Assembly: GCF_026914265.1 (NCBI RefSeq)
Contig: NC_069127.1
Span: 65,669,080 to 65,733,079, forward strand
Direction: 5' to 3'
Source: Mya arenaria
Taxonomy: Eukaryota > Mollusca > Bivalvia > Myida > Myidae
DNA length: 64,000 nt
Positions within the stretch are counted from its first letter, which is position 1. The number at the start of each line of letters is the position of its first letter. Below are positions 46,891 through 58,224 of this stretch, piece by piece. The notes below the pieces were generated by a model that was not told the origin of the DNA, did not search any database, and saw nothing but the letters and a program-made list of their open reading frames with translations. The position numbers and the translations under genes were made by a program.

Positions 46891-47562
46891 CGGCAGTTTT
46901 AACTTGCCGTTTCAATTCCAATTCTTTTTTTCATGAATGTATTCTATATCAAATAAACAATTTCTTCAGCTTTATTTCGGTGTATAAATTGTAAAAATAC
47001 CATTTTTTTAATTAAGTAATCACGATTTTTGTGAAGGTACACCTGTATTCTCTCAATACCGCTCCGCTGTAAATCATTAAGCGCGTGTTGATATCGATCA
47101 AATCATTGTTATCAGTGATCAAATCAGCCGACGACAGCATATTCAGACTGACTCATGTTTTATCGCTTGATTTCTTCTCCCTTTAATCTTACTACCAGAT
47201 AACAAAATACAATTCTTATAGCATTATTACATATATACCAATTACTAATCGAATGATTTTTTTAATCTGAGAAAAAAAAATCGTTTTAAAATTCTATGTT
47301 ACACCGATATATTTTATCAACACATTTAAAAAGCATATAGCATTTAGTGATCAAACACGTTATAGTCTTCTGTAGAGTTTTGATAATTGGCATAATGTTC
47401 TTTATTTACTGTTTAAAAATGTTTCATCTTGGCCTGACTTAATTATTATACTATTTGTAATTTAAAAGCATTTGAAACTTAATCATGAATGTATAATACA
47501 GTTCGAACAACTTTGAACTTAATGTATACTTTTGTATTTCTTGAACTGTGTCTGCTAATATA
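46891..47562. other. No gene seen
   Basis: AT-rich spacer between the interspersed repeat and fragment H. Confidence 0.4.
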
Positions 47563-47685
47563 CTATCAAACCGTTCCATGCAAACACGTTATAAGATTGT
47601 CATTAATCGTGATGTTTATGTTTGCGTTTCGTAACGCTGTCGCTATGTTCGATGCTGAAAATAGTGTTTTGTCTATAAACTTCGA
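47563..47685 (-). pseudogene. Fragment H: 5' end of an E-type RING gene, start codon lost
   Basis: The minus strand reads ATAGCGACAGCGTTACG where gene E has ATGGCGACTGCGTTACC. It then encodes NINITINDNLITC and stops matching inside the RING after a small deletion. The acceptor TTTTCAG|CATCGAAC upstream of the lost ATG is still present, as in gene E. Confidence 0.75.
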
Positions 47686-48946
47686 GAAGACATATATAAT
47701 AGTTTAAGTCACTTTCTGCATTTTTATAGAAACGATTATTGAAAACTGTGTTGTGAGAAAATACATGTATATGTATAACATTGACTGGTAAGTTGTCATT
47801 ATGTGCTGAAATAATGGAGCCAATATTTATATGTCATTTATAGTTTAAAAAGATATGTTAAACTTCATTTTGTTTAAGTGATTCCGTATCAAAATAATCA
47901 AATATCAAGTTAGAAATAAAATAAATTTATTAAAAAAAGGTTAAAAGCAACATAAAAATAGAAACGTAAAACTTGTCAATATTTTAAAAAAATATTGGAA
48001 AATCCTTTCTGTGTATAAGATTCCTTCCAGAATTAAATTTAACTGAGAAGTACAATGAAATGTTTTGTTTAATTCTATGCATATTTTATATTAAGGAGTT
48101 TCTTGAAGTTTACTTACATTTTCTTCTTTCTGTATATTCCGAATATTCTTACCACGCCTTGACTGAATTTTCATCCATGTGATTTAGGTGTATTTCTTTA
48201 TCAAACGTGATTTAACTTTTATCAATTCGGGTTATTAAACACAAAACAAAAAAAATATATTTTGCTACGTCTTGGAGAAGAATTGGTGTTGGTCCAAGGT
48301 TACGTTTATAGGCCAAACATTTGCCCAAATTTTCTTACGGTTTTCAGTGCACGTGTATTAACTATGCATTAATTATTGAGTTTGATTATTTTTGTAGATC
48401 TATTTCAACCAAGTGTGTGCTGAAAATGATGGCTTAACTATGAATCTGTGTTTCATATTGTAAGCGTCATGTTTATATACCAAGGCAAAGATAAGCAAAA
48501 GTTCATATGTCAAATGGCATCACCAATCGTTCAGTATATAAACATAGGATTTTATGAACGGATCATTCATTCGATTTTCCTTTTGAAAAGTTACTATAAA
48601 TGCTATTTATTATAACATTTATGCGCAATGTTTGAAAAATGACCAAAAAAATCATACTAAGGGACGAAAACCGTTCCAATGATTCGTCAGGTAACGTCCT
48701 CCAGTTGCCTACACAAATAAAGCTATTTAAATGCATGTGTGGTCTGTTTATTGTGTTTATTTAATGGTGTCTCCTCCTCAGTTTCATATTGAACTTCTAT
48801 TCATAAGCATAGCTTATATATTTAAGAAATGACTTCTGGGACTGTCCCTGTTGTTGTTTTTTGTAGTATTGCATATCCACGAGCACATGACTTTGTGCCA
48901 ATATTGTTTTCTAAAAAAGGAATTATCCTCATATACTTTCGAACTA
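47686..48946. other. No gene seen
   Basis: AT-rich spacer without recognisable coding. Confidence 0.4.
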
Positions 48947-49121
48947 CAGCCGAAGCCCGTAGGCTCGAACTCGTTTGGATCGAAATCCTTGTTGGCTCGA
49001 ACTAGATATAAAGGACCGATTTCTCTATACTGAACGGAAACCATCCTACTTGGCTCGACTTTTCTAAGGCTCGAAGTATTTTCGCCGGTCCCTGTGAGTT
49101 CGAGCCAACGGGGTTCGACTG
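48947..49121. mobile_element. pogo/Tigger-like MITE with ~27-bp inverted ends and TA target site
   Basis: The left end CAGCCGAAGCCCGTAGGCTC (then GAACTC) and the right end (inverse: CAGTCGAACCCCGTTGGCTC, then GAACTC) match at most positions. TA lies on both sides. The CAGTCGAACC-type terminus and TA duplication are typical of pogo/Tc1-like elements. The length is 175 bp with no coding. Confidence 0.75.
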
Positions 49122-49199
49122 TATATGCATATGCTTCAAAACTGTGGACTCGCTTGTTAAAAAAACAATAATCAATGTTCAAACTGATTGTTGCTGCTT

Positions 49200-49495
49200 G
49201 CTACATGTGATCATGTCTAACTAGCATGTAATTATGTCTAACAGACATGTGATTATGTCACAGTAAGTGTTACTATGTATAGCTTACATATTATAATGTA
49301 TGTAGATTGTTATTGTTATTATGCCAAACTGACATTTAATTATGTCCAATCGACGAATTGTCCATTTCAGAAGTATCATGTTAAAAGACATAATAACATG
49401 TCAGAAAGACATTATCACATAATAAAAAGCTATTTAGACACAATAGCATTTCATTTGGACATAGTTAAATGTGTGTTAGACATAATAGCATGATA
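49200..49495. repeat. Degenerate ATTATGTCTAA/ACATAAT array
   Basis: Short degenerate units built on CATGTAATTATGTCTAA and its inverse (GACATAATAACATGTC). The homology shared with 6,091 onwards begins inside this array, so it marks a duplication edge. Confidence 0.6.
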
Positions 49496-49737
49496 TATCG
49501 CAACAAATGCCAGTTGTGTCGTTTCATAGATTTCGGCATGATACAAATACCTAAAACCATAACAAGTATATTGTGTTTAAGTACCACGTAAAGTACAATT
49601 TATTGGGGGAGGGTTCTACGGAATACACGAGACGGAGGTGGTTTGTTAATTCACGTTTAATACATCTGCTACACAAAAATCAGACACACTAATATTATCC
49701 CCAGACACACAGATTGTCGTGTGTGGTTTAATGGAGT

Positions 49738-49928
49738 TAATATTTATGCGAAAATCTACATAAACAAGCCCAATAGCAAAACGTTTAAACATAAATCCAG
49801 TTTAATGGCACTGGGCAAACGCCAAAGTCATAGAACATTAAAACAGATTTCACAAACAGAAAACACGGAAGAAAAGCACAAAACAACACAAACAGCACAG
49901 TGCATACATACTATATAAACTAGTTTTT
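49738..49928 (+). repeat. Interspersed repeat, short form
   Basis: TATTTATGCGAAAATCTACA, CCAGTTTAATGGCACTGGGC and CACAGTGCATACATAC. It corresponds to the copy at 6,371 in the older module duplication. Confidence 0.75.
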
Positions 49929-50213
49929 TTAACACATTTAGTTAATTTGGATACAAATATTTCATAACAGAAAAAATATTTTTATTATTCCAATTGACCA
50001 AAAGTTACATTCTTTTCGTAAAAGTAATTTTTATACACTTTTTAAATTGAACAAACTAGCAAAAAATAATAATAGTAATTACACATGTTCAACGTAAAGA
50101 ATAATTGTTGATTACGCTTTATGAAGCTATTCGAAAGACCCGCTAAGTAATAACGTTAACACAAAAGTGTTGCCATAATATGATAAACTAGTGGTCATGA
50201 ATTCAAAAGTGAT

Positions 50214-50495
50214 AGAATTTATGTTAAAAACTACAGGACAAGCTTAGTAGTCAAAAGTGTAAACATAAACCCCGTTTAATGGCACAGGGTAACTCCAAAG
50301 ACATAGAACACATAAATAAAAAATCACAAACAAGAAACATGGAAGAACAGCACAAAACTCCACAAACAGCACAGTGCATATAAACTATATAAAAAACTAG
50401 GCATTCTTTATACAAAAGAAACTCACTCTTATCCCAACAATCCTGAATAAATGATAAGTAAAAAAGTAAAACGTAAATCTTATCAAAGTATAAGA
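50214..50495 (+). repeat. Interspersed repeat, long form, internally shortened
   Basis: AACTACAGGACAAGCTTAGT, CCCGTTTAATGGCACAGGGT and CACAGTGCATATAAAC, then the distal CTCACTCTTATCCCAACAAT part with the hairpin section missing. It corresponds to the copy at 6,808. Confidence 0.7.
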
Positions 50496-51129
50496 CAATT
50501 GTTGTTCAACAAAGTGATTGTTTTGTAAAAGGCTTTGTCAAAGTCACACTAAGACATAACTAAAATAAAAGAAACAGTACACTTCCGTCAATTACTAGTT
50601 ACGTCCAACCAGCTCTTTTGAGGTTAATAAGCCAAGTTAAACGATCGCTAGTTTATTTCTTATGTGCAAAAAAATGACCGCCAGTGTGAAGTCATGTAAG
50701 TAGAAGCTTTAAGTGATCTTCAAAATAATATAATATGGTGAGACAAATAATTTCCTTTACGTTCTGTACAGTGTTGTCATTTTATGATTCCAGCGTGAGA
50801 GGAGATTCTGATTCACCGATTTTATAACAACAAATAATGAAAGCATTAGTACAAATGTCTGCATACATGTATGTGAATTAAAAACATGCATGAGTATAGA
50901 GATTCCAATGTGTTTTTAAAACCATGGAAATATAATTCGAATAAAACGTTCACAGGATTTCAATATTGTCAGCGCAATAGGTCGATTATGATACATATGC
51001 TACAGTTAATCATATTTACACTTACCAATTGTCACATAAAAGAGTGGTCTTAGTGTTGAAATTTGCACATCCATAACGCTACTAAACACACACAAACACA
51101 AAAAAACATTCCTTTCCGATAGAAAGTCA

Positions 51130-51885
51130 TATGTCACGTACCAAAGCATGGGCAATATTGAAAACAAATATGTTAACTTGAACAATGCGTAAGCAGTAAA
51201 CAAAAAGCGAAAAACGTTCTGAACATCTGCTTATACAAGTTTTGCAACGAATGAGACAAAATCAAATCTAATGGCAGGATTACATATGGTCTTTATTGTG
51301 AAATAAAAACACAGCAACCAAACACAGCTTCTCGATTGCCCATGAATAATCCATAAAACTAAGTATGCTGCGAAAATAGAGGAATGAGTAAATAATATTG
51401 ATTATCATTTCGGTAAACCACAAACTCTTGAGTAAATAAAAGACTCCCAATTATTTTTATTTCAAAACAATACAATTACAAACTGGTTGACATATCCGAT
51501 TAGATTAAAATACAAATGCTAAAAGTCTAGAATTAAAAAGATGCAAACAATCAAGGACGTTGAAAGAAAAGGTTGCTAGAAAGGGACACAATATGGACAA
51601 CATGGACATATCCTGTTTGTATCAGTTTGTATAAACCCATGTTGAATATCTCATATCTTAAAAAAATCATATGAATTATGATATTTTATGGTTGATTTAT
51701 TTATGATTTAACAGTTTCTTATACATTGCCACACCAGTAGAAATCGACATAACTTCGGTTAACAAATCGTCGTTTTTTTTTAAATTACTGGAGTCTCGCT
51801 ACACTGTTCTGCAAACTGCTGCAAACGTGCGGCAAGTTATGCTTGTTTACGGCCGATAAAACTACATGTACTCAGTTACATCAAA
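51130..51885 (-). pseudogene. Fragment G3 of the RING-membrane family
   Basis: The minus strand encodes FTAYALFKLTYLFSILPMLW. Upstream, diverged DNA aligns with G1 throughout (AACAAATCGTCGTTTTT, CACTGTTCTGCAAACTGCTG). No RING and a broken frame. It lies just downstream of gene C, as G1 does of B. Confidence 0.72.
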
Positions 51886-51900
51886 TACTCATTTATGATC

Positions 51901-53307
51901 TCATGAAAGATAGATGATTCTTGAATGCTCGTTAGCTTGCGTGGGTCCTTGAATGTCACTTTCAAGATTGGTCAAATGATCATCAAATTTCAGAAGCAAT
52001 AAACATGCAAGTTTTGCTACCACATCATATACTATGAACCAGACAGTCGGCAGCATTGTAGAAGAAATTGTACTCGCTAAAAATGCATAAATGATAAACA
52101 AAAGGCGGCATATGTTTTCCACAAAGAACGTACTGTGCACAATTTTTCCAATAATTGAGAACTCGTGTGATTCAATTGCAGGAATATGTATTATAAGTCC
52201 CGATTCAAAATCAAAGTACTGCAAATGCATGCTGTTCCTGTCTGTGTTTCGAGGAAAATCCCACAATATTAAGTAAGCAAAGAAATTTGCTGACAATATT
52301 GACAATACAATTGACCTTCCCGTTAGAGCATCGCATATATAAATAAGAAATATACTGCCAAGTACTTTAACCATTCCTATGTATGCCATTTGAAACCAGG
52401 GTAAATTGAAGTTTCTTAATAAACCAAAATGCATGGGCCAACGGGATTTTTCAAAATGGACATTCATAATCAGAACCATTAAAGAAAACAAGTTACTAAA
52501 TCCAAGAGAGCGATAGGCAATGAGCAAGATGCCTTGGGTCTCCGAGTACCTCTGTTGGCGCTTTTCTGCGGTAGGATGAATCCAGGCAGATTTGGACATT
52601 TCTGTTATAAACATTTGATGACTATCACTATGTCGCATCCGGATTCCACTATTTTTAATACTTTCCCAAATACAGTTTATTTCTCGCAGTCTGTCATTGA
52701 AAGTCATTCTATGTTGGATACTGGCTGCAACACTAGTCGAAGACATACGTTCAAAAGCTTCATCGCCGATGTTCTCAAATGTTAACAACAAAATTTCGCT
52801 GAACATAGCTGTAAGTTTTCGATTGATATGCACATTATTGATTGCTTCATCGCTGCCTTTGAGAACTGTCAACCTATTAAGTGCATCCAAATACTTCTTA
52901 AACAGAACCAAGAAGCAATGATGACTCCACAGACAACGCTGGACTGTCATAGACATATCAATGTGGCGTTCTTGTTCAAAATCATTGAAAGCCACTTTCT
53001 TTGTATCTATCCCTTCAAGCAATTCATTCATTAGTTTGTTTTCAGGAATTGCTTTCATGATGGCATTTACATTCTTTTTCCAATTCTCAATTTTGAGTTG
53101 TCGCCGACAAACTGGACAGTTAAACGTGTCACTCTCATGTGTTTCTAAGCAGCTGCCCCTGACTAATATTACAATACATTTCCTACAAAACGTATGATGG
53201 CATGGTAGGATTCTTGGGTTGTCAAACATCTCCTTACATATTTGACAAGTCAACAAATTTTCATCGACAGCGATGATCTTTTCTACTTTTGGAAATGCTG
53301 TCGCCAT
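51901..53307 (-). CDS. RING-type, multi-membrane-segment protein C (probable E3 ubiquitin ligase)
   Basis: Intact, 468 residues. C3HC4 RING at 21-67 (C21, C24, C36, H38, C41, C44, C64, C67), linker IPENKLMNELLEG (87-99), HINRKLTA at 160-167, EMSKSAW near 236, SLGFSNLFSL at 267-276. Hydrophobic segments lie at about 259-282, 307-325, 331-349, 398-414 and 418-440, with the loop motif GKIVHSTFFVENICRLLF at 387-404. It is the intact sister of gene B and gives the reference for B's stop. The ATG is preceded by TATACTTTCAG|CACTGACAA, a 3' splice site, so a 5' UTR exon is expected near 53,440. The likely role is membrane-anchored ubiquitin ligation, by RING family knowledge; the substrate is unknown. 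Confidence 0.9.
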   Translation of the reverse strand: MATAFPKVEKIIAVDENLLTCQICKEMFDNPRILPCHHTFCRKCIVILVRGSCLETHESDTFNCPVCRRQLKIENWKKNVNAIMKAIPENKLMNELLEGIDTKKVAFNDFEQERHIDMSMTVQRCLWSHHCFLVLFKKYLDALNRLTVLKGSDEAINNVHINRKLTAMFSEILLLTFENIGDEAFERMSSTSVAASIQHRMTFNDRLREINCIWESIKNSGIRMRHSDSHQMFITEMSKSAWIHPTAEKRQQRYSETQGILLIAYRSLGFSNLFSLMVLIMNVHFEKSRWPMHFGLLRNFNLPWFQMAYIGMVKVLGSIFLIYICDALTGRSIVLSILSANFFAYLILWDFPRNTDRNSMHLQYFDFESGLIIHIPAIESHEFSIIGKIVHSTFFVENICRLLFIIYAFLASTISSTMLPTVWFIVYDVVAKLACLLLLKFDDHLTNLESDIQGPTQANEHSRIIYLS

Positions 53308-53316
53308 TTGTCAGTG

Positions 53317-53439
53317 CTGAAAGTATAGATACGCCATAGTATTGCATAGTTATGTTTTTAACTGTTCTATACATGGAATAATATTTATTTAATCTCAAAG
53401 TAAAAATATGACTAAAAGCGATTAAAATATTATATTAAC
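53317..53439 (-). other. Predicted 5' UTR intron of gene C
   Basis: Donor CAAG|GTTAAT (GT at 53,439-53,438) and acceptor ACTTTCAG (AG at 53,318-53,317), 123 bp, positionally equal to gene B's intron. Confidence 0.55.
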
Positions 53440-53690
53440 CTTGGTCGCAATTATTTTTATACACTACCACCTAGTTGTTAATGGAAACTAAGTTATAAAT
53501 CTATAAAGTACAGATCAATATTTTAAATACGATTTTAAAAAAGCTATTCATTGGATTTCTTCAATTATCGTATTGTTCGATCTTTTGCTTTATTCATACT
53601 TAATTTCGCTCATTAAAAAATCAGCAATAGAATAGTGGAGAGCGTGGTCTTCTTTCATTGATTGTAGAATCCAAACCACAAATAAGCTAG

Positions 53691-53906
53691 TTATTCGACC
53701 ATTGCATTAACACTTATGTTGATGCACAGTGATCCTATATAATTTAAGTAAAGTTTGAACGGACATTCCCTGCGTATTACATTAATGTAAAATAAATTAT
53801 CGACCATTGCATTAACACTAATTTTAAATGCTGTTGCCCAGTGACCCTTTATTATGTAGGTATAGTTTGAACGGGTTTTGCCTGCGTATTACTTTAATGT
53901 TAAAAA
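53691..53906 (-). promoter_or_regulatory. Tandemly doubled upstream block of gene C
   Basis: A ~107-bp block starting TTATTCGACCATTGCATTAA and ending GCGTATTACATTAATGTAAA occurs twice in a row (about 53,691 and 53,797). Gene B has one copy (about 10,180-10,292). It carries the CGACCATT motif shared across the family's upstream regions. Confidence 0.5.
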
Positions 53907-55479
53907 TGACCGAAAATACACTACATGTTTTTCACTTTCAATGAGTGATCATTATTCAATCCAAATCGGACATTACATCACCTATATCGGCCCAAAAAGC
54001 TATTTTGTGGTATTACATGTACTTTTAACATTTGTGCATTTATATCCAAATGATATCCAAATAGATTCACAAGGAATAGTTAACCGTCGCATATAGAGTA
54101 GGCTTGATACCTTAGCCATTGGGTTTGTCACGGCAATCTTTGTTGGATGAACAATGATACAAGAACTTCAGCCAGTTTTAATGCGACAATCTTAGTGTAC
54201 GCATTTTTTCAAGTCAGGTCACGTTCCGAACGTTCGCCTAGAGTGGATAAACACTTACCCCGTTTTCTAGTTTAGCGCAAGTGTGAAAACGTTAAGGATA
54301 AAACAAGAACAGGATAATATTGTGATCTTTTTTATGAAAAAGTGATAATAAAATAGAATGCATACCTTTAGTAATCCAATTCTTTCTTATACACACTACC
54401 GCTTCGTCGTTCGTTTATGGAGCTTAAGTTATAAATATGAAATGTGATAATCAATATTTAAACACGGTTGAAAAAGATCCTACTCATGTGATCTCCTCTA
54501 CAGCATTTTGTATGAAACTGTATCTTACTTAATACTATCGCTAAACTTAAACCAGTTTGGTAAGTTAAATAGAGCTGCTATTTACCTATTTAGCACGATT
54601 ATTTTACAGTGACTGTCGAAAAATGTATACATCTGTTAATTCCTAATCTTTTAGAATCTAACCATTTATCAATATACCGTTGAAGTGCCGCTGTGGAAAT
54701 CGTGTATGTGCTGTTGTGTCCGTGTGTATGTTATTGTGTGTTGATTATTGTACCCCCTTTAGAAGATCGATTAGCAGTTCCTTACAATTCAATGAACCGT
54801 TAGTCCACTGACCCTTGTAAGGTAGGATATCGTTGCTATACGTAAATTAACTGAAATATACAAGGTTTGTATTTTTGGTCAAACGTTTACAATTTTCATT
54901 TTTCACTTTCAAATGATGCCACAATGGTACGGGTTTATCATGCCATCATATATATTGTGTGTTGAATATCTTTACTATTAGGTTTTGGAATACCGCGTTT
55001 TTCAGTGCATGTAATTGTATGAGTAGCAATACAATGACTTTAGCATTTTAATGTCATATGTAATTAAAATGGCCCTGGTAAACGAATATAAAAACGGATA
55101 TGAAAACCTCATCATTTTCCTTGAAGTTGTATTTTGTGTGTTTAGATAATAGTACTCCCTAATCCTGTTCACATTTGCCAGTCTGAGTCCCGTTTCAATA
55201 AGACAGTAGTAAACTTGAGACTGCTAACACCCGTAAAAATACGGGTATATGTCCTAACGATATTTGTAACGCCAGTTTACGCCAAAACGAGATTACACCT
55301 TCTGCAGCTTTTCGATCTTTATTGAAACATGGTCCAGGAGGTTGTCTCTGTGTTTGATATGAATCCAAAGTTCATTCCCCTACTCAACTGGTTGGAATAC
55401 CTTTTTACTTGAACAATAGCACACGGTTGCGTGACAATACTGCTATAGTAATATAGATTGTGTTCTCGTATATGCTACT
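53907..55479. other. Upstream region of gene C, no gene seen
   Basis: Aligns with the region upstream of gene B to about 55,105. From about 55,265 it aligns instead with the 3' flank of gene E (61,740-61,920), the normal flank of fragment F3. Confidence 0.5.
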
Positions 55480-56370
55480 TATGCTAGATTACAAAGCATC
55501 GAATAATTATTTATGTCACAATGTCATGTCCTATGTATTACAGTATCGACAACATTGCAAACAAATATGTCATCTTAAACAGTGCGTACGGAATAAACAA
55601 AAAGTGAATGACATTTTCAACGTAGACAGTGGCGTGTACAAGTTTGGAAAGGAATGAAAACCTATTTAATCTAATCGCAGAACAATATATGATCCGTCTT
55701 GTCAACGAACAAAACTCATACTCGGTTTTAGAGGCGAAAAACATAGTTCCAAGTATGCTATGAATATGAAGCAAAAGTGAATAGCACAACTCATCATTTA
55801 TTTAAACCACAAATTTGAGTCAAAAATAGACCCCGGTCTTTAGAAGTTTAAAGAAGACTTTCTAGCATTTAGTGACAACTCTGGTAAAACTAAAAGGCAC
55901 ACGGGCCAAGAGTTAAACAAGTGCAAACGTCCAGAGACGTTAAAGAAAGGGGTTAATAATTCCAACTGAGCGACTCTCTATGGACAACAAGGACATGTCT
56001 GGATAAGGTTGTTGGCCCTTATCTCTTGAATGCATACCAATCCAAGCTCATGATTCCATGTCTTCCAAAAATGTTATATATGTTTCATCAAACAAGTGGA
56101 TTCCTTTTTGAAATATTTCCTTTTCAACAGTTTCTTGTCTAGCTACAGTCGTGTCTTCACTTAACAAATCGTCTTTTTTTGTAATGAATGAGTTCCGTAA
56201 ATTGGTACCGAATCTTGCAGTAAATATCGATTGATGTGAGCGCCCGGTATTGTTTGTTTACGACCTGTGAAATTGCTCAGCCTATGCGATCGATTGTACC
56301 ATAAAATCGTTGAGAAGTAAATAATTCCACAAATATGGTTCACGTTTTTGCATTGCCAACTTTAAAGCTT
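55480..56370 (-). pseudogene. Fragment F3 of the RING-membrane family (no RING)
   Basis: E-type membrane part: FSFLSKLVHATVYVENVIHF and ALFKMTYLF (55,538-55,789, minus), with gene E's FSFLSKLVHATVYVENVIRF as the match. Further upstream the middle region includes AHINRYL. The frame is broken repeatedly. The upstream edge (TTGCCAACTTTAAAGC) equals that of F1, and no RING follows it. Confidence 0.75.
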
Positions 56371-56442
56371 ATCAGGCTAACAGCGATCTCTATCGATTTC
56401 TCCCTTCAGTTCAATAGAAGCGTTTACATAGGCTAGCTTAGC

Positions 56443-56459
56443 AATTGACCTTACGACAG
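56443..56459 (+). repeat. 17-bp inverted repeat, left arm
   Basis: AATTGACCTTACGACAG, whose perfect inverse lies at 59,373-59,389. It may be one end of a ~2.95-kb element that encloses the small two-exon gene. Confidence 0.6.
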
Positions 56460-56742
56460 CGGCTACTAAACCACGCCCCCTGATATCAAGGGAGCGAACT
56501 CTGTATATGTCCGTCAAACAAACCAGGAAGCAATGGCGTCTCGCGTCGTTTCGCGTACCGATATTCCTGAAGGTTTTGGGCCAAATTATCATAAATGTGA
56601 CATTTCACTGCGAAAAAAACAGTAGCCAAAGGAATTTGTAACTGGCTTCTACATCGGAAAGCCCGATGTATCTTTAGAGGACGACGATATCTAACATTTA
56701 CGGGGTGAAATCTATCCAAGTCAGAGAAATCGGATAGCCGCC

Positions 56743-57851
56743 ATGTTGTCAACATTGACATCGATACAGAGGAAAAGCGTGTGTGTGACGCATACTGTAA
56801 ATGCAAACAAGGGTAAGTTTAACTTTTAATAACACCGGTCATTCTTACAGGATTGTTGAAACAAAAACTAAATCATCACACAATATGAGTATATCATGAA
56901 TGGCCCGAATGGGGAACCCTGAAGTGACATAAAATGACAGTTACATCCCAGCTATATATAACCTAATATTTTATAGTATGAGCAGATATGGTTTATTAAG
57001 TTAATGCATAACAAGTTTCAGTTCTCAGCGACTGAACACTCACCCTTATAAATAATAGTGTAATAGTTGACAAGTGACAATTGTGGGTTATACCAATCTG
57101 TAACTTTTGCATTGTTTACACATTCACATGTTTTTATTCTCGTTCATACAGAAATTGTGGAACCTGTGAGGAAAAGTGCCCCCATTGTGGGGCTTAAACT
57201 CACGACCACTAAAATACTAGCACGGCGCTCTAACAAACTCAGCTGACCGGGCAGCTGGTTTTAACCCACACACACTACCCTCCCCCATTGACCTGTTTAG
57301 ACCGGAGGGTCACCTGCTGTTTACCGCTGCCACCATTAAAGAATTCTATTCCCGTTGTAATTGTCTTCAACAAGCCTTCCGCCACAGGGGGCCTAGAATA
57401 AGACCAGAACCCCCCCCCCCCCCCACACACACACACACACACATGATATTTGCCAGTCCAGGCAATGTCAACCGCAAGAGAAAACCAGTGATGGCAAGTT
57501 TTACAAATAATCGGTAGGACCTGTTTTAAAGCTTTTTATAACATTTAGTTTTACTTTGCTGTACAAAAGTTATGGACTATTTGTCCAGAAAAAAGACAAC
57601 AACAACAAAACATACAGTTACCTGTTTTCTTGTCAATATTTCATTATTATATACATGTAGAAAGCAAACATCAAATGCAGTAGCATTTACAGCCAGAATT
57701 AAAATATTTAACAAGACATGTATCTGGTTTATTTTAATAGTGGCATCTTTTATTTATTTCAGGAAAGTGTGGTCTTTTGAAGAGAGTCATTGAAGTTGTT
57801 CAGCATGTTGTGTTTCTTGATTCTTGGAAGAATGTACCTCTATGGTGTTAG
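56743..57851 (+). CDS. Possible two-exon small protein (52 aa)
   Basis: Exon 1 (56,743-56,812) begins with a good Kozak context (GCCGCCATGT) and encodes MLSTLTSIQRKSVCVTHTVN to AAG-G. The donor is G|GTAAGT. Exon 2 (57,763-57,851) follows the acceptor TTTATTTATTTCAG and continues in phase: KCGLLKRVIEVVQHVVFLDS, then WKNVPLWC and TAG. AATAAA signals follow near 58,411 and 58,434. Upstream of exon 1 the DNA is unusually rich in CpG (56,460-56,740), as at a promoter. I recognise no domain. The sites match well but a chance match or a non-coding transcript is possible. The intron holds a tRNA-derived SINE. Confidence 0.35.
57140..57258 (-). mobile_element. tRNA-derived SINE
   Basis: On the minus strand GCCCGGTCAGCTGAGTTTGT is a tRNA-like head with box A, then TAGAGCGCCGTGCTAG, and box B-like GTGAGTTTAAGCCCC. 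The SINE lies within the intron of the possible small gene. Confidence 0.7.
57411..57443. repeat. C-run and AC microsatellite
   Basis: 14 C followed by about 9 AC units. Confidence 0.95.
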
Positions 57852-58039
57852 CTTCAGTCCTGGAATATAACACCAGTTGTTGCATATTTAATATCAGTTA
57901 ATACATTGTTGTGTTGCAAACTAAAACTTTGATATTTCGTTGGTGCTTATGTAGGATATTGTAGGTGTACATCTCTTTATTGCAATGGCAGATATATATT
58001 AAAATATATAACATAAGCAGAAGTTATTTTTTCACTGTT

Positions 58040-58224
58040 AAAGCTGCACTTTCACAGATTGGTCGCTTTGACAACTTACAAAAGATCCGATTGCATTTAT
58101 CATAGTTTGGCTCAAAGAGGTTTGGTTATATATATATAAGGACTTAATTTAAAACAATGACAAAATAAGCCCATTCTCAAACAAAAAAGTGTCAAAACAG
58201 AAATCTGTGAGTTTGCAACTTTAA
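58040..58224. mobile_element. TTAA-flanked MITE
   Basis: TTAA-AGCTGCACTTTCACAG at the left and, inverted, TTAA-AGTTGCAAACTCACAG at the right. The terminal repeats match at about 15 of 19 positions. Intact TTAA on both sides is the piggyBac target signature. Family member of 12,882-13,110. Confidence 0.75.
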
